From the NCBI GenBank assembly GCA_910587325.1, contig CAJUKB010000038.1, forward strand, positions 1 through 8,636: a stretch of DNA of 8,636 bases, written 5' to 3'. Positions 1-5,541 of this stretch are shown here, in pieces. How positions within the stretch are numbered: the first letter of the stretch is position 1; each line of letters begins with the position of its first letter. The notes below the pieces were generated by a model, which did no database searches, had not been told where the DNA came from, and saw only the letters and a list, made by a program, of their open reading frames with translations. The DNA comes from an uncultured Bacilli bacterium (GTDB lineage Bacteria > Bacillota_I > Bacilli_A > RF39 > UBA660). The position numbers were made by a program, and so were the translations under genes.

Positions 1-24
1 TTTTTTGAATGATTTTTCTATTTT

Positions 25-86
25 TATAATTTAACTAGCACAACCCGTTAATTAGATATTGAGTTATAATTTGAAAATGAGAGGAA
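25..86 (+). promoter_or_regulatory. possible promoter and ribosome binding site of the PNPOx-like gene
   Basis: Two TATAAT hexamers lie at 25-30 and 65-70, neither with a good -35 partner at normal spacing. Between them TTAAC (31-35) and GTTAA (47-51) form a short dyad around an 11-base spacer. A purine-rich Shine-Dalgarno-like stretch (80-86) precedes the ATG at 92. In such AT-rich DNA TATAAT occurs often by chance, so the promoter is a weak call; the ribosome binding site is firmer. Confidence 0.3.
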
Positions 87-91
87 GTTTT

Positions 92-511
92 ATGGACGTA
101 AAGAAAATAGAAAAATTTATTGATAAGCAAAAAGTTAGTTTTATAGGTTCTATCGATAATGAAAATTATCCTAATGTGAAAGCAATGTTGAAACCTAGAA
201 AACGAAAAGGTTTAAAAGAATTTTATTTTTCTACCAATACTTCATCTATGAGAGTAAAGCAATTTCAAAAAAATTCTAATGCTAGTATATATTTTTATCA
301 TAAAGAACTCATTAAATATGTGGGGGTTATGTTAAAAGGAAATATGGAAGTATTAACAGACCAAGAAAGTAAAGATATGATTTGGAAAAAAGGGGATATT
401 ATGTTTTATAAAAAAGGTGTAACAGATTCAGATTATTGTGTTTTAAAATTTACTGCTACAAGTGGTAGATATTATTGTGATTTAAAGACAGAAAGTTTTG
501 AGATAAAGTAA
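92..511 (+). CDS. pyridoxamine 5'-phosphate oxidase-fold family protein
   Basis: A 139-residue soluble protein that looks like a small single-domain member of the PNPOx-like split-barrel flavin-binding family, the group that includes general stress protein 26-type proteins. The pattern seen is an N-terminal helix (DVKKIEKFIDKQK), a first strand with FIGSIDNENYPNVKAM, a second with KEFYFSTNTSSMRVKQF, then SIYFYH and a VMLKGNMEVL strand, which is the usual order in this fold. Most relatives bind FMN, F420 or haem; the substrate here is unknown and true pyridoxamine oxidase activity is not implied. I chose the ATG at 92 because the purine-rich site at 80-86 sits just before it. An upstream in-frame TTG at 59 would add 11 residues with no matching site. 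The zinc-ribbon-like gene follows after 31 bases, so the two may be co-transcribed. Confidence 0.8.
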   Translation: MDVKKIEKFIDKQKVSFIGSIDNENYPNVKAMLKPRKRKGLKEFYFSTNTSSMRVKQFQKNSNASIYFYHKELIKYVGVMLKGNMEVLTDQESKDMIWKKGDIMFYKKGVTDSDYCVLKFTATSGRYYCDLKTESFEIK

Positions 512-542
512 TTCAAATTACATTTAAAAAGGAGATAAGTTT

Positions 543-899
543 ATGGCACGAGTAGTAAAAAATAAGGAGTTGGTTAAAACAAGACTCGCAGCGAATTATG
601 GAGGTTGGATATATTGCGATACTTGCAACGAAAATATAGGCTATTTATGTTATGCAACTTATGATAAATTGGAATTAAAATACAAATGTAATTGTGGTAG
701 TTTTGGGAGTGCATTATTAGATTTTGAAGATAGCAATATAGGGCAAAGTTGTAATGATGAATTAGTGATTATAAAAAATAGATTTTGCTGTCCTAAAGAT
801 AAAGAACCTTTAATCACAATATTAGATAAAAAACTGGCAAGTTATGAAATGAAAATTACTTGCAAATCTTGTGAACATATTTATGAAAAATTAAAATAA
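543..899 (+). CDS. cysteine-rich zinc-ribbon-like protein of unknown function
   Basis: A 118-residue soluble protein with a strong AAAGGAG site (528-534) nine bases before its ATG. Ten cysteines fall in groups: C25-x2-C28, C36, C49-x-C51, C70, C82-C83 and C107-x2-C110. The spacing suggests two zinc-ribbon-like knuckles, C25/C28 with C49/C51 and C82/C83 with C107/C110. No membrane segment, signal peptide or catalytic motif is visible. The opening (KELVKTRLAANYGGWIYCD) resembles hypothetical proteins I recall from Clostridia, but I know no function for them. It lies between the PNPOx-like gene and another, broken, cysteine-rich gene, all on one strand with no terminator between. Zinc binding is inferred from cysteine spacing only. 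Confidence 0.75.
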   Translation: MARVVKNKELVKTRLAANYGGWIYCDTCNENIGYLCYATYDKLELKYKCNCGSFGSALLDFEDSNIGQSCNDELVIIKNRFCCPKDKEPLITILDKKLASYEMKITCKSCEHIYEKLK

Positions 900-933
900 A
901 TTATAGTTGAGGAGATATAACGGGAGGAAACAA

Positions 934-1171
934 ATGAATTAAAAAATGCTCATATATGTAGTTCTTATAACAGAGAGTATTTATATAATTCAAAATTATG
1001 TGGTTGTTTTTATTGTTTAAAAATATTTAATCCAAAGTTAATTGTAGATTGGTGTGATGATAACCAAACGGCAATTTGTCCATATTGTGGTATAGATTCA
1101 ATAATTTATGATAGTAATACTTATCTGTATCAAAAGAGTTTTTAGAGCAAATGAAGAATTATTGGTTTTAA
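934..1171 (+). pseudogene. broken small CxYC/CPYCG zinc-finger 'cytoplasmic protein' gene with two frameshifts
   Basis: The ATG at 934 has a very good ribosome binding site (GGGAGG, 922-927, six bases before it) but reaches a TAA after two codons. In the frame one base back (codons starting at 936, 939 and so on) the DNA encodes a convincing protein: HICSSYNREYL, then CGCFYCLKIFNPK, then DDNQTAICPYCGIDS. That frame has no ATG, GTG or TTG after its upstream stop at 918-920, and it ends at TAG 1143-1145. A further frame change at the T-run 1139-1143 gives LEQMKNYWF and then TAA at 1169-1171, which is the kind of ending I recall for this family (a roughly 80-residue putative zinc-binding 'cytoplasmic protein'). 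One extra T would repair the second break. A 4-base slippage of ATGAATGA to ATGA would explain the first. Sequencing error is possible for the T-run but less so for the start. Confidence 0.72.
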
Positions 1172-1202
1172 AAGTAAGTGTTAAATTACAAATTATAAAT
1201 TA

Positions 1203-1233
1203 GAGTGTAAAAAATTACATTCTTTTTTCTTTA
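1203..1233 (+). terminator. intrinsic terminator after region 1
   Basis: An 8-bp stem, GAGTGTAA (1203-1210) pairing with TTACATTC (1215-1222) with one G-T pair, encloses a four-A loop and is followed directly by TTTTTTCTTT. It lies about 30 bases after the last reading frame of the broken zinc-finger gene and separates that group from the response-regulator module. The A-rich 5' flank gives some symmetry, so it may also work on the other strand, but no gene on that strand is present. Confidence 0.8.
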
Positions 1234-1248
1234 TCTAATTTAACAAAG

Positions 1249-1261
1249 GTAAGTATCTTAC
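1249..1261. repeat. small palindrome GTAAG-TAT-CTTAC
   Basis: A perfect 5-bp inverted repeat with a 3-base centre lies between the terminator and the response-regulator promoter, about 90 bases before the likely -10. It could be an operator half-site pair, but it is short, too far upstream to be a classical repressor site, and may be chance. Confidence 0.25.
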
Positions 1262-1326
1262 AAAAAAGGTACATAAGTTAAATGACAAAAGAAAATTTAG
1301 AAGAAAACAAAAAAAAGAAAAATAAA

Positions 1327-1370
1327 TTTAGAAAAAGGATAGGTTTTTGGTATACTATAAATGTGGTGAT
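1327..1370 (+). promoter_or_regulatory. extended -10 promoter and ribosome binding site of the response regulator
   Basis: TATACT (1351-1356) is preceded by TG-N (1348-1350), a textbook extended -10. A poor -35 match, TTTAGA, lies at 1327-1332 with an 18-base spacer. Transcription would begin near 1363. GGTGAT (1365-1370), the end of the full Shine-Dalgarno sequence, then sits four bases before the TTG at 1375. The leader would be only about a dozen bases. No TTAAC repeats of the kind seen downstream are present, so expression is probably steady and not autoregulated. Confidence 0.6.
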
Positions 1371-1374
1371 AATC

Positions 1375-2031
1375 TTGAAAAAAATTTTAATTGTTGAAGA
1401 TGATATTAGCATTCATAATGTTTTAAAAGAAATATTAGAAGCAGAAAATTATAAGACATATCATGCGTATTCAGGAACAGAGGCTTTGCTTTTATTTGAA
1501 AAAGAAAAATATGACTTGATTTTACTCGATTTAATGCTACCTGCACTAAGTGGAGAAGAAATCATTAAACAAATAAAAGATACTCCAATAATAGTTCTTT
1601 CAGCCAAAATTTCTAGTGATGATAAAGTAAATTGTTTATTATCTGGGGCTAATGATTATATAACCAAACCTTTTGATCGTAAAGAATTGCTTGCCAGAAT
1701 AAAGGTGCAATTAAGAAATACTAATAACGTTGTAGATGCAATAAAGTATAAAGAATTAAACTTATTAAGTGATAATCATACCTTACTTGTTTGTGACACT
1801 AAAGTAAACTTAACAAAGACAGAATATGCAATAGTAAAACAACTGCTTTTAAATCCAACACAGGTGATTACCAAAAATAAACTACTCGATTTAATAAGTA
1901 TGGATACAGAGGACTGTGATGAAAATTCATTAAGAGTGCATATTAGTAATATACGAAAAAAGATTAGAGATTACACAGAAAAAGAGTATATTGAATCTAT
2001 ATGGGGAATTGGTTTTAAAATAAAAGAGTAA
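1375..2031 (+). CDS. OmpR-family response regulator (two-component system)
   Basis: A cytoplasmic DNA-binding regulator of 218 residues, the usual length. The receiver domain (about 1-118) shows the acidic pair D9-D10, phospho-acceptor D52 in LILLDLMLP, S76 of the switch and K98 in the TKPF motif. A winged-helix C-terminal domain follows (about 128-218), with the family signature NSLRVHISNIRKKIR and the ending IWGIGFKIKE. It should be phosphorylated by the kinase at 3868-4749 and act at the TCTTAA repeats at 2033-2072. The start is probably the TTG at 1375, where the normal LKKILIVEDD opening begins. The frame stays open back to an ATG at 1282, but the extra 31 residues are lysine-rich, absent from the family, and lie largely upstream of the predicted transcription start. 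Neighbours place it in the transporter-linked group that answers cell-envelope antibiotics. Confidence 0.93.
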   Translation: MKKILIVEDDISIHNVLKEILEAENYKTYHAYSGTEALLLFEKEKYDLILLDLMLPALSGEEIIKQIKDTPIIVLSAKISSDDKVNCLLSGANDYITKPFDRKELLARIKVQLRNTNNVVDAIKYKELNLLSDNHTLLVCDTKVNLTKTEYAIVKQLLLNPTQVITKNKLLDLISMDTEDCDENSLRVHISNIRKKIRDYTEKEYIESIWGIGFKIKE

Positions 2032-2032
2032 A

Positions 2033-2089
2033 TCTTAATAAAATCTTAACAAAATCTTAACCATTTTCTTAACACTTTTCTATTAAGAT
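2033..2089 (+). promoter_or_regulatory. regulator-binding direct repeats and promoter of the ABC transporter-kinase operon
   Basis: TCTTAA occurs four times, at 2033-2038, 2044-2049, 2055-2060 and 2067-2072, that is at 11, 11 and 12 bp steps, about one helical turn each. Three of the four are extended to TCTTAAC. Repeats of TTAAC/TTAACA at 11-bp spacing are typical for OmpR/PhoP-type activators. A -10-like TATTAA (2081-2086) lies just downstream with no good -35, so the repeats would occupy the -35 region, as in activated promoters. The AAGGAG site (2101-2106) and the ATG at 2114 follow. Binding by the regulator encoded directly upstream is inferred from location and spacing. Confidence 0.75.
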
Positions 2090-2113
2090 GGATAGCAAGA
2101 AAGGAGAAAGATT

Positions 2114-3028
2114 ATGGAGATAGTTTTAGAAACTAATAATCTTGAAAAAAAATATAAGGACTTTAGAGCCTTAAATAACGCCAATATTCATATTGAAAAA
2201 GGTGCAATATATGGGCTTGTTGGTAAAAACGGAGCAGGAAAAACAACCCTTATAAGAATCATATGTGGATTACAAGAACCTACAAATGGAAGTTACATTA
2301 TATATGGAAAAAGTAATAGTACTAATGATATTATAAGTGCTAGAAAGAGAATGGGAGCGATTATAGAAACCCCATCTATTTATGGAGAGATGACGGCTAG
2401 AGATAACTTAATAGAACAATATAAGTTAGTTGGAATGCCAAGTTTTGATGATATTGATGACTTATTAAAATTAGTGGGACTAGAGAAAACTGGAAAGAAA
2501 AAAGCAAAGAACTTTTCTTTAGGAATGAAACAGAGACTCGGAATTGCTATTGCTATTGCTAATCATCCAGATTTCTTAATTTTAGATGAGCCTATCAATG
2601 GACTTGATCCACAGGGGATTATAGAAATAAGAGAATTAATATTAAAATTAAATAAAGAAAGAAGAATTACAATTTTAATATCTAGTCATTATTTAGATGA
2701 ATTATCTAAAATAGCAACACACTATGGATTTTTAGATAGTGGTTCTATTATTCAAGAGATAACAAGTGCAGAACTAATGAAAAAGATGGAACACAAATTA
2801 ATACTTACAGTAAATGAGCCAAAAGAATTTGTTAAATATTTTGAAGAACATAACATTTCTTATGAAGTAATGGATAATAAAACTATAAATGTTTATGGGA
2901 AACATAATTTATCAAAATTAGTGAGTGGATTATCCAAGAAAAATTTAATAGCAGATGAGATCCATGAACAAGAAGAATCACTAGAAAACTATTATATGAA
3001 TTTAATTGGAGGTGGGCGAGTTGATTAA
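2114..3028 (+). CDS. ABC transporter ATP-binding protein, bacitracin/lantibiotic-immunity type
   Basis: A 304-residue ATPase that powers the membrane protein encoded next. Seen in order: Walker A GKNGAGKT (37-44), Q-loop region around GAIIETPSIYGEMT, signature SLGMKQRL (135-142), Walker B FLILDEP (154-160, D158 and catalytic E159), D-loop NGLDP and switch H192 in ISSHYLDE. A C-terminal extension of about 90 residues follows the nucleotide-binding domain, as in BcrA/LanF-type ATPases of roughly 300 residues. The start has a strong AAGGAG site (2101-2106). It is the first gene behind the regulator-binding repeats and overlaps the permease by 8 bases, suggesting translational coupling. By family and context the likely job is removal of, or protection against, a membrane-active peptide antibiotic; the real substrate cannot be read from sequence. 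Confidence 0.92.
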   Translation: MEIVLETNNLEKKYKDFRALNNANIHIEKGAIYGLVGKNGAGKTTLIRIICGLQEPTNGSYIIYGKSNSTNDIISARKRMGAIIETPSIYGEMTARDNLIEQYKLVGMPSFDDIDDLLKLVGLEKTGKKKAKNFSLGMKQRLGIAIAIANHPDFLILDEPINGLDPQGIIEIRELILKLNKERRITILISSHYLDELSKIATHYGFLDSGSIIQEITSAELMKKMEHKLILTVNEPKEFVKYFEEHNISYEVMDNKTINVYGKHNLSKLVSGLSKKNLIADEIHEQEESLENYYMNLIGGGRVD

Positions 3029-3854
3029 ATTATTAAATGCAGGTTTTACGAGACTTCGTAAAAATAAACTATTTTGGATACTTACTATATTTAGTATTGG
3101 CCTTGCTTTATTAATGATTTACTCGAGGTATAGTGATATGAAAAATTTTGGAGATACCGTAGAAGTTGAGCAATTGATATTTAACTATTCTACTAGTATA
3201 GGAATTGCTATTGCAATATTTACAAGTCTATTTTTAGGAGTAGAATATTCTGATGGAGTTATTCGAAACAAAGTTAGTATAGGTCATAAAAGGACAAATA
3301 TATATTTATCTAATTTAATTATAACTTCTATTACAAGTTTGTTTTCTTATATTTTATTTACGTTAGTAATTATTGCTCTTGGGATACCATTATTTGGCAA
3401 AATTACACTTTCTATATCCTCATTTATAATGTTAATCAGTTGTATTTTGATTATGATAATATCAACTTCTAGTATATTTACATTTATAGCAATGTTAATT
3501 TCAAATAAGACAATTACAGCAGTAGTTAGTATTATGTTGGCTTTTGGAATGATGATGTTCGCATTAACTAATATGAATACATTACAAGCACCAAAATTTA
3601 TAGAAACTGCATCTATAACTAATCAAGAAACAAATGAGTTTGAAATGAAACAAGAACCTAATCCAAAATATCCAAGTGAAACAAAAAAGAAAGTGTGTCA
3701 AATATTATTAGACATTAATCCAGCGGGACAAGGCTTTCAAATTGCAGATGGATATATCGCTAATACAAAAGTCTTACCACTATATTCATTAGGAATTATA
3801 GTAGTGTTTACTGGAGCAGGATTAGTCTTATTTAAAAAGAAAGAATTAAAGTAA
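3021..3854 (+). CDS. ABC-2 type transporter permease
   Basis: A 277-residue integral membrane protein with about six hydrophobic helices (roughly 15-35, 58-78, 98-125, 128-160, 163-182 and 251-271). There is a polar stretch between the fifth and sixth, roughly 183-250, rich in charged and proline residues. This is the plan of ABC-2 permeases paired with BcrA/LanF-type ATPases. I chose the TTG at 3021 because GGAGGTGGG (3008-3016) sits just before it and the opening LIKLLNAGFTRLRKNKLFW then matches the usual short basic N-terminus. An earlier TTG at 3006 would remove that site. It overlaps the ATPase stop and is followed by the kinase after 13 bases, so the three form one operon. The polar stretch may help contact the substrate or sensor, which is speculation. 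Confidence 0.85.
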   Translation: MIKLLNAGFTRLRKNKLFWILTIFSIGLALLMIYSRYSDMKNFGDTVEVEQLIFNYSTSIGIAIAIFTSLFLGVEYSDGVIRNKVSIGHKRTNIYLSNLIITSITSLFSYILFTLVIIALGIPLFGKITLSISSFIMLISCILIMIISTSSIFTFIAMLISNKTITAVVSIMLAFGMMMFALTNMNTLQAPKFIETASITNQETNEFEMKQEPNPKYPSETKKKVCQILLDINPAGQGFQIADGYIANTKVLPLYSLGIIVVFTGAGLVLFKKKELK

Positions 3855-3867
3855 GTAGGTGATTATT

Positions 3868-4749
3868 ATGAGTATCTGGTTTTATCTATTTTTAATAGTA
3901 TTATTTGTAGCAATATTCTTTGTTTTAAAAGTTTTAATAATGAAGCAGGAAATTAAAAATATTGGGAGTTGTTTAACAAATATAATAAACACAGATACTA
4001 ATAATTTAATTACTATTAACACAAATGATAAAAAATTAAAAGAGTTAGCAAATCTTTTAAATGATAGTTTAAAAAACTTGCGAAAGTTAGAACTGGAATA
4101 CAAAAATGGAAATAAAGAATTAAAAACATCAATAACGAACATTTCACACGATTTAAGAACACCTCTTACAGCAATAAGAGGTTATCTTGATTTAATGGAT
4201 AACAATAATTTAAGCGAAAAACAGATTAAGTATTTAGATATTATTGATAGTAAAGTAAAAGATTTAACACTTCTTACAGAACAACTTTTTGATTTTTCTA
4301 AAACTCTCGATATACAGGCTGAAATGAAACAAGAAAATTTAATAATAAATGATATTTTGGAAGATTCTGTCGCAAGTTTTTATAGTTTATTTGCAAGTCA
4401 TAATATTATTCCAAATATAGATATATGTAAAGACAAAGTAATTAGACTATTAAATGAAAATATGTTAAAGCGAATTTTTGAAAATATTATATCCAATGCG
4501 ATTAAATATAGTAAACAAGATTTTAATATAAAACTATATAGTAACGGTATAATAGAATTTTCTAATCAAGCAGATGACTTGGATCAAGTGAGTTTAGAAC
4601 AATTATTTGATAGATACTATACTGTGAAAAGTGCAAAAAAATCAAATGGAATAGGTTTATCTATTGCAAAACAATTAGTAGATTTAAGTGGAGGAACATT
4701 AGAAGCAAAATATAAAAATAATATGCTAACCATTATCGTTAAGTTTTAA
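3868..4749 (+). CDS. membrane sensor histidine kinase of the transporter module
   Basis: A 293-residue kinase with one strong N-terminal transmembrane helix (about 3-25) and almost nothing outside the cell, so it has no classical sensor domain. It then has a linker predicted to be helical, the dimerization/phospho-acceptor motif SHDLRTPLTAIRGY with H94, the N-box ENIISNA (205-211) and the G2 box GIGLS (261-265), ending with SGGTLEAKY. The usual G1 box (DxGxG) is replaced by SNQADDLDQ, a change I recall in other transporter-linked kinases. AGGTGAT (3857-3863) supports the ATG at 3868 over the GTG at 3859. It lies last in the operon behind the TCTTAA repeats, so its level should rise with the transporter. 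Kinases this short on the outside often read the state of their partner transporter; that is inferred here. Confidence 0.88.
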   Translation: MSIWFYLFLIVLFVAIFFVLKVLIMKQEIKNIGSCLTNIINTDTNNLITINTNDKKLKELANLLNDSLKNLRKLELEYKNGNKELKTSITNISHDLRTPLTAIRGYLDLMDNNNLSEKQIKYLDIIDSKVKDLTLLTEQLFDFSKTLDIQAEMKQENLIINDILEDSVASFYSLFASHNIIPNIDICKDKVIRLLNENMLKRIFENIISNAIKYSKQDFNIKLYSNGIIEFSNQADDLDQVSLEQLFDRYYTVKSAKKSNGIGLSIAKQLVDLSGGTLEAKYKNNMLTIIVKF

Positions 4750-4792
4750 AAATAAAATTGTATGGAAAAGGAATATGCTACATTTCCATTGG

Positions 4793-4821
4793 TTCACATC
4801 TTAAAGGATATATAGTACAAT
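4793..4821 (+). promoter_or_regulatory. promoter-like site ahead of the response-regulator remnant
   Basis: TTCACA (4793-4798) and TACAAT (4816-4821) are separated by exactly 17 bases, a good sigma-A-type promoter with one mismatch in each box. It lies 50 bases before the response-regulator remnant at 4871. It may be the old promoter of that lost gene and could still give a transcript through 4871-5433. No terminator with a T-run is visible between the kinase gene and this site. Confidence 0.45.
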
Positions 4822-4870
4822 GTAGTTAGAAAAATATTTTTTTCAGTTTTAATTTTTAAAATCTATGATA

Positions 4871-5305
4871 TTGAAGTTTATAAAAATACTAATAATAGAA
4901 GACGAATTCAATTTAGCAGATGCAATTAGAAGTATGCCATTATCTGTAAACTATGGAGTGTAGGATTTAATTATTTTAGATGTTATGCTCCTTTATAAAA
5001 ATGGATTTGAAATGATAATTAAGAGATCCAACATTCATAATAAAAAAGAAGTTAGCATGAAAAATTATGGAATGTTGATTATGCTACTAAATGGCACAGG
5101 AACACACAACAAAAAAAGAATCGAGATTATAGTTTTAAGGTATCAAAAAGACAAAATAAAAGACAAAGTTGATAACCAAGAATTATTTGTTGGTTATCAT
5201 ATGAACAAAGAAAATTGGATGACTATAAAGTTAGATGAAAGTGTCGATATAAAAGAAATTTATAAATGGATAGACAATAGTTACAATTTAGCATTCAAAA
5301 AGTAA
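4871..5305 (+). pseudogene. fused remnant: response-regulator N-terminus joined to a YjbR/MmcQ-family C-terminus
   Basis: One reading frame carries parts of two families. From TTG 4871 it reads FIKILIIEDEFNLADAI, the first strand and acidic pair of a receiver domain. It then stops at TAG 4961-4963 and resumes as DLIILDVMLLYKNGFEMI, the phospho-acceptor region, with L where P is normal. From the acidic pair to the acceptor aspartate is 26 codons against about 43 in an intact receiver, so roughly 17 codons are missing. No DNA-binding domain follows. From about 5126 onward the frame ends with VGYHMNKENWMTIKLDESV and IYKWIDNSYNL, which resembles the C-terminal part of YjbR/MmcQ proteins (usually about 110-120 residues). 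The stretch between (about 5010-5125) fits neither. The ATG at 4985 could yield a 106-residue chimera, but I see no good ribosome site. Most likely deletion debris. Confidence 0.65.
5170..5199. repeat. 10-bp inverted repeat inside the YjbR-like remnant
   Basis: TGATAACCAA (5170-5179) and TTGGTTATCA (5190-5199) are perfect inverse complements around a 10-base centre. The DNA is also the coding frame for DNQELFVGYH, conserved-looking in the remnant. There is no T-run after it, so it is not a terminator. In AT-rich DNA about one such hairpin per window can arise by chance. Confidence 0.35.
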
Positions 5306-5340
5306 AGTGAAAAGTTTACAAGACAAAAAAGAGGTATTAT

Positions 5341-5433
5341 ATGAAAAAAACAGTCTTGGTTTTATCTGCTGTTGTTTTAGCAGTCAGTATCATAGGATAT
5401 TCTTATAATCATAAAAATAAAAAAGAAAGATAG
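5341..5433 (+). CDS. 30-residue single-helix membrane peptide or truncated exported-protein start
   Basis: An ATG at 5341, preceded by AGAGGT (about 5330-5335), opens a 30-codon frame: MKKTVLVLSAVVLAVSIIG, then a polar, basic tail with YNHKNKKER and TAG at 5431-5433. The layout is two lysines, a hydrophobic stretch (about 4-20) and a polar end, which looks like a signal peptide or single membrane helix. It may be a genuine small protein, or the start of a decayed exported protein. A shift in the A-run near 5415-5425 would extend it by KKDSKQFFNSVKTL before a TGA. It sits between a pseudogene and the XRE regulator's promoter, so decay is quite possible. I do not recognise a family. Confidence 0.4.
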   Translation: MKKTVLVLSAVVLAVSIIGYSYNHKNKKER

Positions 5434-5463
5434 CAAGCAATTTTTTAATTCTGTTAAAACTCT

Positions 5464-5530
5464 TTGACAAATTTCCAAAATCTTTTGGTAGATTTATGAA
5501 ATGAATTTCTACTATACTTTCTAGTGAAAG
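5464..5530 (+). promoter_or_regulatory. promoter region of the XRE regulator with dyad operators
   Basis: A perfect -35 box TTGACA (5464-5469) is followed by the palindrome CCAAAA-TC-TTTTGG (5475-5488), with TAGATT (5489-5494) the nearest weak -10. A second -10-like TATACT is at 5513-5518. Around it lie two overlapping dyads: ACTA-N7-TAGT (5511-5525) and CTTTC-TAGT-GAAAG (5517-5530). XRE repressors bind short dyads of this kind and usually repress themselves, so these are candidate operators for the gene at 5542. Which -10 is used is unclear: from TTGACA to TATACT is 43 bases, too far to be one promoter. AGGAG (5529-5533) is the ribosome binding site. Confidence 0.45.
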
Positions 5531-5541
5531 GAGAAAGAAAA

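Noticed and set aside
59..91. Upstream TTG start giving an 11-residue longer PNPOx-like protein
   Set aside because: No ribosome site precedes it, while the ATG at 92 has one and fits the start of the family.
3882..4142. Open frame of 86 codons on the minus strand
   Set aside because: It lies fully inside the histidine kinase gene, opposite its helix and phospho-acceptor coding region, and shows no family pattern or ribosome site.
4764..4790. Possible hairpin GGAAA ... TTTCC after the kinase gene as a terminator
   Set aside because: The stem is only about five pairs with a long loop, and no T-run follows.
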